Of a stretch of 64,000 nucleotides of DNA, positions 17,577 through 27,024 are shown piece by piece. The notes beneath the pieces are model-generated. The model did not search any database. It saw nothing but the letters and a program-made list of their open reading frames with translations, and was not told where the DNA came from. The translations under genes and the position numbers were made by a program. Source of the DNA: Rubripirellula reticaptiva (GTDB lineage Bacteria > Planctomycetota > Planctomycetia > Pirellulales > Pirellulaceae); contig NZ_SJPX01000005.1 in the NCBI RefSeq assembly GCF_007860175.1, forward strand, positions 930,001 to 994,000. The letters are read 5' to 3'. Every line of letters starts with the position of its first letter. The first letter of the stretch is position 1.

Positions 17577-19169
17577 CTATCCGCTCGCTAAGTGTTCATC
17601 GGTTTGTCTGGGTGAAGCGAGTCGTTGCAGTTGGATGTCGGCAACTCGCAGTTCTGCGGTTTCTAGATACACGCCCAACTGCCCGGCATTAAACCTTTGA
17701 TCCGCAAGTGACAAGACGACACGACCACCAACGGATAGTTCGATGTAACTTCCAAATGCAATCAGTTGCACGACAGCTTCGGCTCGATCCTCGGAGTACC
17801 AGAATCCGGATTGCAGCGAACGAAACTGCATCATGTGCTCACCACTGCTGTCTTCGTCGGTCCCCCATGCTCTAAGTTGCGCCACGCCTTTGAGTAGATC
17901 GAGCGATAGATAATATCCGTCGCGAGACTCGGGGTCGATGCGAAACACTAATCCACATTTGCCCAACCCCTTCATGTGCAACGTCGCCTGAAAGCGGAAG
18001 TGGTCGAGAGTTTCGTCGAACACGAAGGCTTGGAAACCGCTTTCGCATGCAATGTCCAGGTGTCCGTCATCGACGCGGCACAGTTCGACTTGGGGACCGA
18101 CATCATCGATCAAACTGTGGATGCATCGTGCGTCAATCGATTCTCGCACGTAGTCCGCAATGCCCTCGAACGTCACCGCTCGCAAGAGGCCCGCGTCATT
18201 TTTGACCAACCGTTTCGGCGGTGGCATCAAGTTCTCCGCCGTACGGTCGGCCAGGTTCATCGAATAGAAATTCCACAGCAGCCAACCTTTATCGTCACGG
18301 CAAACTCGTCCAGCATAGTTTCCTTGCGCCAACAGTACGTTGTCGTGATAACTTTGCCATGGATTCCCGATCTTGTCGGTATGCCAATATCGAATTTTGG
18401 CATCTTCGCGGATGCTGCCGATCAAATATTGATCGTCGTCGACACAGATCAAATTCGGTACTTCGACGTCGTCGTAAAGTCGCGGGTGATGCAGTGGTGG
18501 CTGGCCTACAAAATGGTTCGGTTCGACCTCTTTCATTAGTGCAACACATCCGCGACGGACAACCGGTCCCGTTTTGACGCGGGCCGCCGCCATCAACCAA
18601 CCGTCTTTGCCATCGTGGTAGTAAAACGGATCACGAAAACTGACCCAGTGGCGGCCTTCGGCGAGCGATGATTCATAATGCTGTGGATCAGGTTCAAGCG
18701 GAAAGCAACTTTCCGAGTCATACAAGGCATGGTGGCTATCGGACACCTTTGATTGACTCTTTCGCAGCGCCTCCTTAACGGGCTCCGGGTCTTGTGGGCC
18801 TCGATGGTCTTCCCATTTTACGGGTGCCTTTTTCCAATGATACAGATCATCACTGGTAGCCAACCCGAGCCGCTGAATCTTGCCTTGATCGCGGCGAGAA
18901 AGTCCGGTGTAGAACATGCGCCAGCGACCCGGCTGATGGGGATCGGCCGAGACGTGCATCGTCCACAGCATCAAATCGTCCCAGTTTCCGGGGTCGCCGA
19001 TGAACAGTGCGTTGTTGACACGACGCCAGTTCAGCGCATCAGTGCTGACGGCATGAGCAATGAAATCGTGATTGGGAAGCACGAGATGGAACAGGTGGTA
19101 CAGACCGTCATGGAACAAAACGTCCACGTCGCCGATCGTTTTGCGGCTTCCGTCGGTTTCTGAAAACAT
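17577..19169 (-). CDS. GH32-like five-bladed beta-propeller glycoside hydrolase
   Basis: 530 residues from the ATG at 19169. The frame is open to a GTG at 19310 and an ATG at 19295 with a weak AAGAA site, so up to 47 more residues are possible. The N-terminal propeller shows [17 protein letters not shown] in the position of the WMNDPNG nucleophile motif, then [13 protein letters not shown] with the RDP signature and [13 protein letters not shown] with the acid/base Glu in the EC/EVP position. The last 170 residues are a beta-sandwich, as in GH32 fructan/sucrose hydrolases. The Asp-Pro-Asn-Gly core is degenerate, so the sugar may not be fructan. No transporter or sugar kinase is adjacent. Confidence 0.8.
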   Translation of the reverse strand: MFSETDGSRKTIGDVDVLFHDGLYHLFHLVLPNHDFIAHAVSTDALNWRRVNNALFIGDPGNWDDLMLWTMHVSADPHQPGRWRMFYTGLSRRDQGKIQRLGLATSDDLYHWKKAPVKWEDHRGPQDPEPVKEALRKSQSKVSDSHHALYDSESCFPLEPDPQHYESSLAEGRHWVSFRDPFYYHDGKDGWLMAAARVKTGPVVRRGCVALMKEVEPNHFVGQPPLHHPRLYDDVEVPNLICVDDDQYLIGSIREDAKIRYWHTDKIGNPWQSYHDNVLLAQGNYAGRVCRDDKGWLLWNFYSMNLADRTAENLMPPPKRLVKNDAGLLRAVTFEGIADYVRESIDARCIHSLIDDVGPQVELCRVDDGHLDIACESGFQAFVFDETLDHFRFQATLHMKGLGKCGLVFRIDPESRDGYYLSLDLLKGVAQLRAWGTDEDSSGEHMMQFRSLQSGFWYSEDRAEAVVQLIAFGSYIELSVGGRVVLSLADQRFNAGQLGVYLETAELRVADIQLQRLASPRQTDEHLASG

Positions 19170-19400
19170 AGATTCTCGGGTGATGTAGGTCTCGTTGTCG
19201 CCAAGGTGGCCGGGGACCGATCGAAGCAACAGCTCACCGGCGCTAAGCGAATCTCGGCAACCAAGATTGCATACAAGCCAGCAACACGTTGGCATAGCTT
19301 TCTTCGGCACGCGATTTGCCCCGACTTAGGTTATCACGCTCAAATTTGCCACGGTCCAATTTGACACGGCCAATGGTAACCAAACTCTGCAAATGGAAAC

Positions 19401-20402
19401 ATGATGTCTACCCAACTTGAACGCTCCGCTTCACAAGCCCGAGACGGTTCGTCCAACCAAACAATGACGGCTTTCGTCTACGACGACTATGGCAATGCAG
19501 ATGTCCTGCATTGTGCGAAACTGCCGATTCCTGACCGATTACCCGGACAGATTCTCATCGCGGTCGAAGCCTCTAGCGTCAATCCGATTGACTATCGGCT
19601 TCGCAGTGGCGAAATGAAGGGCTTGTTGCCATTCGGTTTTCCTCGAATTCCAGGCTACGACGTTGCCGGAACCGTTGCCGACTGTGCTCCAGACGCTCCG
19701 TTTGGTCGCGGTGATCGAGTGATGGCGTTCTTGGACCACATGCGTGGCGGGGCGTGCGCAGAGTTCGCGGTTTGTGCGATCGATGTTGCAGCAAAGATTC
19801 CCGACTCGATGCAGTTCGCGGACGCTGCTGCGATCCCACTAGCTGGAACGACGGCACTGCAATCACTACGTGACCACGGGAAAATCGCGGCCGGGAAGCG
19901 GGTGCTCATCAACGGAGCGAGCGGCGGGGTTGGAGCATTCGCTGTTCAAATCGCCAAAGCTTATGGCGCTCATGTAACCGCAGTGGCAAGTAGTGATAAC
20001 GAGTCGTTCTGCATGGAACTAGGTGCAGATTGCTTTTACGACTACGAGAAAGTTGACTTCACGAAATCAGTCGAACATTGGGATTTAATCTTTGATGCAG
20101 CCGGCAAGTCAGGCTACTTCGACTCTCGAGACGTGCTGAACGAGCATGGCCGGTATGTATCGACGGAACCCGACGCGAAGGGAATGTTGATGACTCTGTT
20201 GACGTGGCCGTTGTCGAAGTCCGGAAAAGTCATGCTGGCCAAACCGAACGCAGCCGACCTACGCGAGCTGATCCGACTGCACGAACTCGGCAACCTAAAA
20301 GTAACGATCGACCGCCGTTATCCCATGAATCAAGTAGCCGATGCGCATCGACGCGTCGAAGAAGGCGTGGATCGCGGAAAAGTCGTTCTGGTCAACGGCT
20401 GA
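19401..20402 (+). CDS. Zinc-independent MDR-family NADPH:quinone/alkenal oxidoreductase
   Basis: 333 residues; two adjacent ATGs (19401, 19404) could start it. The GroES-like N-terminal half contains SSVNPIDYRLRSGEM and GYDVAGTVADCAP. The Rossmann half has GKRVLINGASGGVGAFAVQIAKAYGA, the AxGGVG dinucleotide loop, and PMNQVADAHRRVEEGVDRGKVVL at the end, as in NADP-dependent quinone oxidoreductases. The catalytic zinc ligands of alcohol dehydrogenases are absent. Substrate unknown; reduction of reactive carbonyls or quinones is the usual role. It stands alone, divergent from the GH32-like gene. Confidence 0.93.
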   Translation: MMSTQLERSASQARDGSSNQTMTAFVYDDYGNADVLHCAKLPIPDRLPGQILIAVEASSVNPIDYRLRSGEMKGLLPFGFPRIPGYDVAGTVADCAPDAPFGRGDRVMAFLDHMRGGACAEFAVCAIDVAAKIPDSMQFADAAAIPLAGTTALQSLRDHGKIAAGKRVLINGASGGVGAFAVQIAKAYGAHVTAVASSDNESFCMELGADCFYDYEKVDFTKSVEHWDLIFDAAGKSGYFDSRDVLNEHGRYVSTEPDAKGMLMTLLTWPLSKSGKVMLAKPNAADLRELIRLHELGNLKVTIDRRYPMNQVADAHRRVEEGVDRGKVVLVNG

Positions 20403-20702
20403 TCGCACACACTGCCACACGTTGTTCGGCAGTGGCAACGAACCACTCAATATCAAAGGAATCAAAGCGAATCCTTTTTAAGAAACAGATCGACCTGATT
20501 CATGCTTCCGAAAGCGAATTATCTTGTTGTTGCGAGTCGAAACCTCGCGTGGCGAATTCTTGAACATCTCGCGGCTGACCGGTGTGAAAAAACTGCGCAC
20601 CGCGGGCAAGGCTAATTTGTAAGGCGGTTGGGCAACGACTGAAGCTTCGACCAATCTGGACGAAGCACTGTCATGTCAATTCCGCAACCACAGACCGCGG
20701 CG
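20403..20702. other. Intergenic stretch, nothing recognised
   Basis: 300 bp between the convergent oxidoreductase and cardiolipin synthase genes. I see no supported gene, RNA or clear terminator hairpin here. Confidence 0.5.
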
Positions 20703-22085
20703 TTACAGTTCGTCGGCAAACATCCGCACGGCAGTCGCAAGGGCTGATCGAGACCTCGAGTGATCAGTCAAACCCGAATCGCAGTCTCGCGACAAGTCTT
20801 CATACCAATTACTCACCTCGGCAATCGTTGCCTTGTCGTGGACCAAGACCGACAGTTCATAGTTCAAAAAAAACGATCGCACGTCGAAATTGGCGGACCC
20901 TACCAGCGCAACCCAATCGTCAACGATACCGACCTTGGCGTGAACCATTCGCTTGGGGTAACGGTGGACCTTGCAACCGACTTCGACCAGGTCCTTGAAA
21001 TAGTCGTGCCGAGCATAGTCGACGGGACGCAAATCGCTCACTTGCGGAACAAGAACCTGCACGTCGATCCCGCGGCGACATGCTGATTCCAAAGCCCGCA
21101 TCGTCACGGGCGGCGGCACAAAGTAGGGCGTTGCAATCCAAATCCTCCGTTCTGCTCGATGAATGGCGAACTGCCAGAAGTCCTCCAAAATTTCATCGGG
21201 GCCGTCTGGCCCGATCGGCAAAACCGTCAACCGTGAACCATCGTTCGGTCCGACTCCTGCTTCATCCAATTCACGGCGAGGCAGTTCTTCGTCGGTTTCA
21301 AACTTCCAGTCGCTACAGAATACCGCTTGCAACTGAGCGGCAGCCGGACCTTCGATTCGCAAACTCATGTCGATCCACGCTCGTCCATCCGAATCGTCGT
21401 TCAGTTCATCGTCGACAATGTTTGCGCCACCAAGAATCGCACGCTCACCGTCTGCCACGGCAAGCTTGCGATGGTTGCGGAAGTTCAAATAGGCCAATCG
21501 CGACAACTTCGACATCGCCTTGAAGCGATGCGCCCGACCACCTGCGTCACGGACTTTTTGCAATTGTTCTTCGGGCACCATGAACGACCCAAAACCGTCG
21601 ACCAGCAAGCGTACTCGGACGCCACTGCGAGCCTTGTCGCAAAGCGCGTCGATGATCGCGGCGCTGCTTTCACTCTTGTCCAGAATAAACGTCATCACAT
21701 AGATCGACTCTCCAGCACTGTCGATCAATTCCAAAAACGCATCACGGACATTGGATGGGCGATTTAGCAAACGAACGTCGTTACCGTTGGTTGGCAGACA
21801 GAGGCTTCGCGACGATGAGAGACGTTCAAGCGAATCACGGGGTTCTGCTTCCGCGCCCGGTAACGTCGGCATGTCCACCAAATTTCGCTGTTCGTGTTCA
21901 GCAGAGATTTTCCGTCCGCCGAGCCACAGAAAAAGTAGCAAACCGACGGGTGGCGACAGCAACACAAGGCCCAGCCACCCGATACGACCAACGCTATGCC
22001 GCTGCTCGTTGCGGATGATCGTCATCGCCAGGATCGTTAGGAAAGCGCCCACGACAGAAGACACATAGGCGACAATCCAAATCAT
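20703..22085 (-). CDS. cls: Cardiolipin synthase (phospholipase D family)
   Basis: 460 residues. Two N-terminal transmembrane helices (about 2-24 and 35-57) are followed by two phospholipase-D domains. The first HKD motif is HRKLAVAD (H205, K207, D212) with GGANI, the second HAKVGIVD (H383, K385, D390) with GSANFD. This is the full ClsA-type arrangement and normal length. It joins two phosphatidylglycerol molecules, or PG and another phospholipid, into cardiolipin at the inner membrane. No frameshift or missing residue. Monocistronic by spacing. Confidence 0.95.
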   Translation of the reverse strand: MIWIVAYVSSVVGAFLTILAMTIIRNEQRHSVGRIGWLGLVLLSPPVGLLLFLWLGGRKISAEHEQRNLVDMPTLPGAEAEPRDSLERLSSSRSLCLPTNGNDVRLLNRPSNVRDAFLELIDSAGESIYVMTFILDKSESSAAIIDALCDKARSGVRVRLLVDGFGSFMVPEEQLQKVRDAGGRAHRFKAMSKLSRLAYLNFRNHRKLAVADGERAILGGANIVDDELNDDSDGRAWIDMSLRIEGPAAAQLQAVFCSDWKFETDEELPRRELDEAGVGPNDGSRLTVLPIGPDGPDEILEDFWQFAIHRAERRIWIATPYFVPPPVTMRALESACRRGIDVQVLVPQVSDLRPVDYARHDYFKDLVEVGCKVHRYPKRMVHAKVGIVDDWVALVGSANFDVRSFFLNYELSVLVHDKATIAEVSNWYEDLSRDCDSGLTDHSRSRSALATAVRMFADEL

Positions 22086-22332
22086 GAGGTTGCGTTTCAG
22101 GGGCAGTGTTTAGGTACTGAATTTCGCCTAGCCACGATCCGAAGGCATACAAGCGTCACGCCCTCTAGAGTCAAGCAAGCAGGCCAGTCGCGGCCGCTCA
22201 CCCTATTCTGACTGTCTGCCGCCCGATCCGCGACCGCCCTTCAAGTGCCTCTGGCCGTAAAACGGTTCTTGGTGCCGATCATCAAATTCTTTAAAGAGAT
22301 GAAAGAGCGGCGGCTCGTTGGGTCGGCGCATG

Positions 22333-22363
22333 AAAAAAGCCTGGTTGAGAAACCAGGCTTTTT
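22333..22363 (-). terminator. Rho-independent terminator of tRNA-Asp
   Basis: On the minus strand a 9-bp GC-containing stem (GCCTGGTTT / AACCAGGC region, GAGA-type loop) is followed by a run of six T. It begins 6 nt after the tRNA-Asp 3' end and is the clearest intrinsic terminator in the window. Confidence 0.88.
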
Positions 22364-22368
22364 CAAAG

Positions 22369-22442
22369 CGACGCGGACGGGACTCGAACCCGCAACCTCC
22401 GGATCGACAGTCCGGGGCTCTAACCAATTGAGCTACCGCGCC
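22369..22442 (-). tRNA. tRNA-Asp (anticodon GTC)
   Basis: 74 nt on the minus strand fold into a complete cloverleaf: acceptor GGCGCGG pairs with CCGCGTC (one G-U), D-loop contains AATTGGTTA, anticodon stem CCGGA/TCCGG encloses CTGTCGA with anticodon GTC, and the T-arm has GGTTCGAGTCC. The discriminator base is G, as required for aspartyl-tRNA. CCA is not encoded. It has its own promoter (22498-22525) and terminator. Confidence 0.96.
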
Positions 22443-22497
22443 TTGGTGGGCTGCCGAAATCGGCGAACCACCTTGGATTGGCGTTGCTTGAGTGGGA

Positions 22498-22525
22498 ATT
22501 ATATCGGCCGATCTCAGGCTCGCAA
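22498..22525 (-). promoter_or_regulatory. Sigma-70 promoter of tRNA-Asp
   Basis: On the minus strand TTGCGA, a 16-nt spacer, then a perfect TATAAT. The -10 box ends 55 nt before the mature tRNA 5' end, leaving a short leader for RNase P. Confidence 0.75.
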
Positions 22526-22746
22526 GTGTGCCAACGGGTCAATTGCGGAACGTTTCGATTGTTCCGATTACAACGGCCGAAACCCGTCAAAACACCGTAA
22601 TTCCTTGCCCTTTTCATCGCTTTCGACACACCAATGCGACCTAACTTTGAATGTTAGGTCGAATCGGGCTGGATTTTTTTTGCTCCAGACGACTCGTCCT
22701 TTTGCCAACTTTCCTTCGGCCTCTCTCACCGGCCCCAGAGCTTGCC

Positions 22747-22911
22747 ATGATCCCTGATCTAATTGCCTTCTCGATGGTCACCTGGTTCTTTGACGCCTGG
22801 GCTGAATTGGTTCGATACTTCAACACGATGAACACCATGCAATGGGGAATCGTGTCGGCTTGCTCGGTTGCGTTTGGCTTTCTGTGCCTGCGCGGCCATA
22901 AAATCAACTAA
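22747..22911 (+). CDS. Small membrane protein, unknown
   Basis: 54 residues if started at the ATG at 22747. It reads as two hydrophobic helices (IPDLIAFSMVTWFFDAWAEL and MQWGIVSACSVAFGFLCLRG) linked by YFNTMNT, ending in a short basic tail. A longer open frame upstream is possible but less protein-like. No obvious ribosome site precedes it, which lowers confidence. It lies just before the small gene at 23114 and could be a tiny inner-membrane protein. Confidence 0.45.
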   Translation: MIPDLIAFSMVTWFFDAWAELVRYFNTMNTMQWGIVSACSVAFGFLCLRGHKIN

Positions 22912-23113
22912 TCGGGCTGTGAACACGACCGCCTGCGAGCGGCAACAAGCGGCTCGAACGTGGAATTACGAGTGACGACAATTTGCAGGCGGTGACGCCC
23001 TCGGTATGATGACTTTGCGGCATTTTTGCCACGGTCGTCAGTCGCGGGCTTTCTGGACGCTGGCCCCATGCCTTTCGTCTTTCCGCCTCGAAACCACATC
23101 TTGGAGTCACCCG

Positions 23114-23440
23114 ATGCCATTGTTTGAAATCGAAACCGAGTCCCACATCATCATCACTTGGGCCGAGGAAGAAAATGACGCTCGGGCTGTGGTTGCCGAC
23201 GCTTATCCGCAGGACGATTTGCTGCGGATCACCAAACGGCCTCGCGATACTTGGGTGATCAGCAAAGGCGTGCTTGGTTTGACAACGATGAAAGCCGATC
23301 CGTGCGTGGTTGCGCGCGATTGCTTGAGCCGATCGGCCGGAGACAAAGTCAACGCCATCCGCCTGTACCGCATGGAAACGGGCAGCGACCTGGAAAACGC
23401 TCGCAAGGCGATCGAGTCCAACATGGTCATGGGCTGGTGA
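23114..23440 (+). CDS. Small protein with L7/L12 C-terminal-like end
   Basis: 108 residues from the ATG at 23114 with GGAG 9 nt upstream. The first 70 residues are a mixed alpha/beta segment (PLFEIETESHIIITWAEEE). The last 35 (VNAIRLYRMETGSDLENARKAIES) resemble the helix-strand pattern of the ribosomal protein L7/L12 C-terminal domain (IxxVRxxTGLGLxEAKxxVE), found fused to other small proteins in several phyla. A role in protein-protein contact is possible but not shown. Independent gene, 160 bp before the next one. Confidence 0.7.
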   Translation: MPLFEIETESHIIITWAEEENDARAVVADAYPQDDLLRITKRPRDTWVISKGVLGLTTMKADPCVVARDCLSRSAGDKVNAIRLYRMETGSDLENARKAIESNMVMGW

Positions 23441-23602
23441 AAGAGCAGGCGACAGGCTTCAAGTGACAGGCTTCAGGTGACAGGCAAACGCATTGAGTTG
23501 GCGGACGTTTCACACGGGCGGTTGGCTTGCCGGTAACCTGGATAGCGTCGCTGTGACACGTTTTCATTGCGATTGTAAACTGACGCCAAGAACCGACTTC
23601 TC

Positions 23603-25987
23603 ATGCCGCGTTTGTCTTTTCTGATCGCGCTGCTTTGTGTGCCTCTGATTGTTGGATGCGACGGATGCCGGCGTGATCCAACCTTGGACAAAGACAAGGA
23701 CGCCGAAGAATTACCGCGTGATGCTTTCACCACGTATTCGCCAGACCCATTTCCAAGCGTTGGACTGTTGGCCGATGGTGGCGTACCGGCCGGTCGAGCG
23801 ATCAAGCCGGGCCACTGGATCAGCGCCTCGGTTTCGATCAAGAGCAACCTGGACGATTCGCGTGGCGAGCTCGTTTGCACCGCCAATGCGCAGGGCATCG
23901 ACTTTAGTACTGGTGATTCGATGGAGGGCCGCAACCGCTTCACCGCGGTTCCCAGTTCTCGCCCCATCGTGCTGCCGAAAGGGCAACTTCGACGCTTCGA
24001 CTATCGGCTGCTGACGCCTGTGACGGGTGGCAATGCCAAGAAGACTTATAGCCTGAGCGGAAAATTTGTTCCGTCGGGTCGAGCAGTCCCGGTCAACGTG
24101 CCGACGATGCCATTCATCGCGATGCAGCCCGAAGAATACTTCTTTGTCGTGCTGACCAACCGTCCCGAACGCTTTGCCAAGCTGCGGAAAGCCGACTGGA
24201 TCAAACCGTATCGCGACGAATTCGATTTTCCGATCGCGGGCGCAAACTACCGAGTCATTACCGCCTCGACCAAAGATCTATTACCGATCGCCGACACGAT
24301 GCTGGATTGGACGAACACGGCCGTTTTGGTTTGGGACAACGTTACCGACGATGTGCTGACGCCGGACCAACGCACGGCGATTGCCGATTGGATCCGCTTT
24401 GGTGGCAAATTGATCGTCAACGGCCCCGACGCCAGCGACGCATTGGGGCGAAGTGCGTTTCGCGATGTTCTAGCCTTTCAACCATCCGGAAACATCGAAC
24501 TGGATCCGCAGGCCGGCGAGTCACTATTGAAGGGATGGCAAGTCAAAACGGATCGATCGACCAGCAAACAAATCGAGATCCTGAAGTCGCAATCGGGACG
24601 CGTTGCCGTTGATGGACCGTTGGCTGTGGGAGCCACGTTGCTGGAGAATTCGGGTGGACTGATTGCGAAGCGGCAAGTTGGCCGCGGCTCGGTGACGCAG
24701 ACTCGATTCGATGTGACCAGTGATTGGGTCGTCGACTGGGAATCGTTCGACAGTTTCTTTAACAATGCGATTTTGGATCGGCCACATCGCCGCTATTCGG
24801 CTTCGGAAGGTCAGGCCGAAGGTGGCGGCATGGCCACTCGCCAATACGATGCAGTCACCGGATCGGTGACTTCCGATGCCGCGATGAACACGCAATTTCG
24901 GATCGCCACTCGCGACGCCAAGATCTTGACGGCATCGCCAGAGAAACCAACCAATGCACCAGAGAATCTGTCATCCTCGCTGACGTATCAAACCGACCCG
25001 TTCACGCGAATCGATCCCAGCACCGGGATAAGCGGATGGACCGATTCAAGTGACTTGGTCGAGGCTTGTTCGCAAATTTTGCGTAACGAATCGGGCATCG
25101 AGATTCCCAAATCATCGTTGGTCGTGCGATCCCTTGGCTATTACTTGCTGATTCTGGTACCGCTGAACTTTATCATTTTTCGATTGATGGGGCGACTTGA
25201 ATATGCATGGTTGGCGGTTCCGGTCATCGCAATCGTTGGCGCGATCTGGGTGGCCCGCTCGGCACAATTAGACATTGGTTTTGCTCGCAGCCAGACCGAA
25301 ATTGCGGTGTTGGAAATGCAACCGAGTTATCCGCGGGCTCACTTGACGCGGATCGACGCGATCTACAATTCGCTGTCCAGCACGTATCGATTTGACTTTA
25401 AAACGATCGATGGCTGCGCATCGCCGATGCGCAATGTGCTTTCGCAAAGCGATGCCGGCAACCCGATGTTCAGCACGTCCTACAACGAAGGACCGTCGCT
25501 GTCCGGAATGGCTGTCGGCAGTAACCAAGTACGAATGGTCCACGCGGAACAGATCGTCGATGTCGGTGGCGGAATCCGGCTCGACAGCAGCGGCAAGTTG
25601 GTCAACGGATCGCCGCTAGAGATTCTGGATTCTTACGTGATCGAAAAAGATGCCGAGGGAAACATTCGAGTTGCCGTCGTCGGCTTGGTAAGCCCTCAGT
25701 CGGCGACGACGCTTCGGTATCTGGATTGGCCCGAAGTGAATGTCAGCGACGAACTGCCGATGCAGACGGCGCTGCTGATTCGTCAATTGACGTTGCCATC
25801 ATCGATCCCATCCGGATCAACTCGACTGGTCGGCCGGGTCAGCGATGCGATCGATGGGATGACGATCACGCCCAAGGCGACTCAGACGTTGGCCCAAACC
25901 ATTGTGCTGGCTCACCTGAAGCACGCGCCACTGAAACCGGGCCAGCCGGATGTGAATTTAAAGTCCGACGTATCGAAACGCCGGTAA
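23603..25987 (+). CDS. Large lipoprotein/membrane protein paired with ABC ATPase
   Basis: 794 residues. It begins with a lipoprotein-type signal (LSFLIALLCVPLIVGC, Cys at about 17). The long exported part includes a segment like the unfolded-Rossmann or GldG-type domains (NTAVLVWDNVTDDVLTPDQRTAIADWI, GGKLIVNGPDA). Two transmembrane helices sit at about 510-560 (LGYYLLILVPLNFIIFRLMG and AWLAVPVIAIVGAIWVA), then 230 more residues. It ends 53 bp before an ABC ATPase on the same strand, so the two are probably one operon. No permease is adjacent. I infer an ABC-associated envelope complex; the family is not recognised with certainty. Confidence 0.8.
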   Translation: MPRLSFLIALLCVPLIVGCDGCRRDPTLDKDKDAEELPRDAFTTYSPDPFPSVGLLADGGVPAGRAIKPGHWISASVSIKSNLDDSRGELVCTANAQGIDFSTGDSMEGRNRFTAVPSSRPIVLPKGQLRRFDYRLLTPVTGGNAKKTYSLSGKFVPSGRAVPVNVPTMPFIAMQPEEYFFVVLTNRPERFAKLRKADWIKPYRDEFDFPIAGANYRVITASTKDLLPIADTMLDWTNTAVLVWDNVTDDVLTPDQRTAIADWIRFGGKLIVNGPDASDALGRSAFRDVLAFQPSGNIELDPQAGESLLKGWQVKTDRSTSKQIEILKSQSGRVAVDGPLAVGATLLENSGGLIAKRQVGRGSVTQTRFDVTSDWVVDWESFDSFFNNAILDRPHRRYSASEGQAEGGGMATRQYDAVTGSVTSDAAMNTQFRIATRDAKILTASPEKPTNAPENLSSSLTYQTDPFTRIDPSTGISGWTDSSDLVEACSQILRNESGIEIPKSSLVVRSLGYYLLILVPLNFIIFRLMGRLEYAWLAVPVIAIVGAIWVARSAQLDIGFARSQTEIAVLEMQPSYPRAHLTRIDAIYNSLSSTYRFDFKTIDGCASPMRNVLSQSDAGNPMFSTSYNEGPSLSGMAVGSNQVRMVHAEQIVDVGGGIRLDSSGKLVNGSPLEILDSYVIEKDAEGNIRVAVVGLVSPQSATTLRYLDWPEVNVSDELPMQTALLIRQLTLPSSIPSGSTRLVGRVSDAIDGMTITPKATQTLAQTIVLAHLKHAPLKPGQPDVNLKSDVSKRR

Positions 25988-26040
25988 CCAGATCTGCGAA
26001 GTGCGGTTTCACTTTTTGAGTTCCTTTTGAGATACTTGTC

Positions 26041-26982
26041 ATGATCACACTTCGCGGATTCGGAAAAGACTACGGTGATTTTTGCGCCGTCGAAAGCATC
26101 GATTTGCAAATCGATGCTGGCGAAGTATTCGGGTTCATCGGTCCCAACGGTGCTGGCAAAAGTACGACGATTCGATTTCTAGCGACGTTGTTGCGAGCAA
26201 CACGCGGCAGCGGAACGGTGGCGGGCTGTGACGTGATGGGCGACCCGGTCGGCGTTCGCCAAGCGGTCGGTTACATGCCGGACAACTTCGGTGTTTACGA
26301 CGGCATGCGAGTATGGGAGTTCCTGGATTTCTTTGCCGTTGCCTATCGCATTGGTCGCACCGAACGCAAACAGATCATCGACAACGTGCTTGAACTGCTA
26401 GACCTCACTCACAAACGAAGCGACTTTGTGAACGGGTTGTCGCGTGGCATGAAGCAACGTCTGTGCTTAGCAAAAACACTGGTCCACGATCCGCCGGTTT
26501 TGATCTTGGACGAACCGGCCAGCGGACTGGATCCGCGGGCTCGCGTGGAAGTGAAGGCGCTACTAAAAGAGCTTCGCAAGATGGGCAAGACGATCTTGAT
26601 CAGCAGTCACATTTTGACCGAACTGGCCGACTGTTGCACTTCGATTGGAATCATCGAACGAGGCCAACTGTTGATGCACGGACCGATCGATAGTGTCTAT
26701 CGCCAGATCCGCCGCAACCGCTTGGTCGAAATCCAGTTCGTTTCGGGCGAGGAGGCTGGCATGTCGATTTTGCGTAGCACCGACACGCTGCGGTCGCTTG
26801 AAGTCTTGCCTGGCACTTCCGACACCAAGCGGGTCGTCGCGGAAATGGAAACCGACGACGAGGGGCTCGCCGTGTTGATGGAAACTCTGATCGCCGCCGG
26901 CGTGCGGATGAAGTCGTTCAACGATCGCGATCCGACACTCGAAGACGTGTTCATGACCGTGACCAAGGGACTGGTGAGTTAA
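26041..26982 (+). CDS. ABC transporter ATP-binding protein
   Basis: 313 residues with all nucleotide-binding motifs: Walker A GPNGAGKST (34-42), signature LSRGMKQR (133-140), Walker B LILDEPASG (154-162) and the H-loop His (190). The Q-loop region reads GYMPDNFGVYDGM, as in the CcmA/NatA/gliding-type exporters, and the C-terminal 90 residues are the extra domain of that class. It lies 53 bp behind the 794-residue membrane protein. Its permease is not encoded beside it: the following gene is convergent and unrelated. Energy provider for an export or envelope function. Confidence 0.95.
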   Translation: MITLRGFGKDYGDFCAVESIDLQIDAGEVFGFIGPNGAGKSTTIRFLATLLRATRGSGTVAGCDVMGDPVGVRQAVGYMPDNFGVYDGMRVWEFLDFFAVAYRIGRTERKQIIDNVLELLDLTHKRSDFVNGLSRGMKQRLCLAKTLVHDPPVLILDEPASGLDPRARVEVKALLKELRKMGKTILISSHILTELADCCTSIGIIERGQLLMHGPIDSVYRQIRRNRLVEIQFVSGEEAGMSILRSTDTLRSLEVLPGTSDTKRVVAEMETDDEGLAVLMETLIAAGVRMKSFNDRDPTLEDVFMTVTKGLVS

Positions 26983-27024
26983 AAGCGGAAATAAAGTTTA
27001 GGTGTCTTTTCTATTACCTAATAC

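Noticed and set aside
22203-22331. 42-residue ORF directly behind the tRNA-Asp terminator
   Set aside because: No ribosome site; its longer version reads antisense-like through the tRNA gene.
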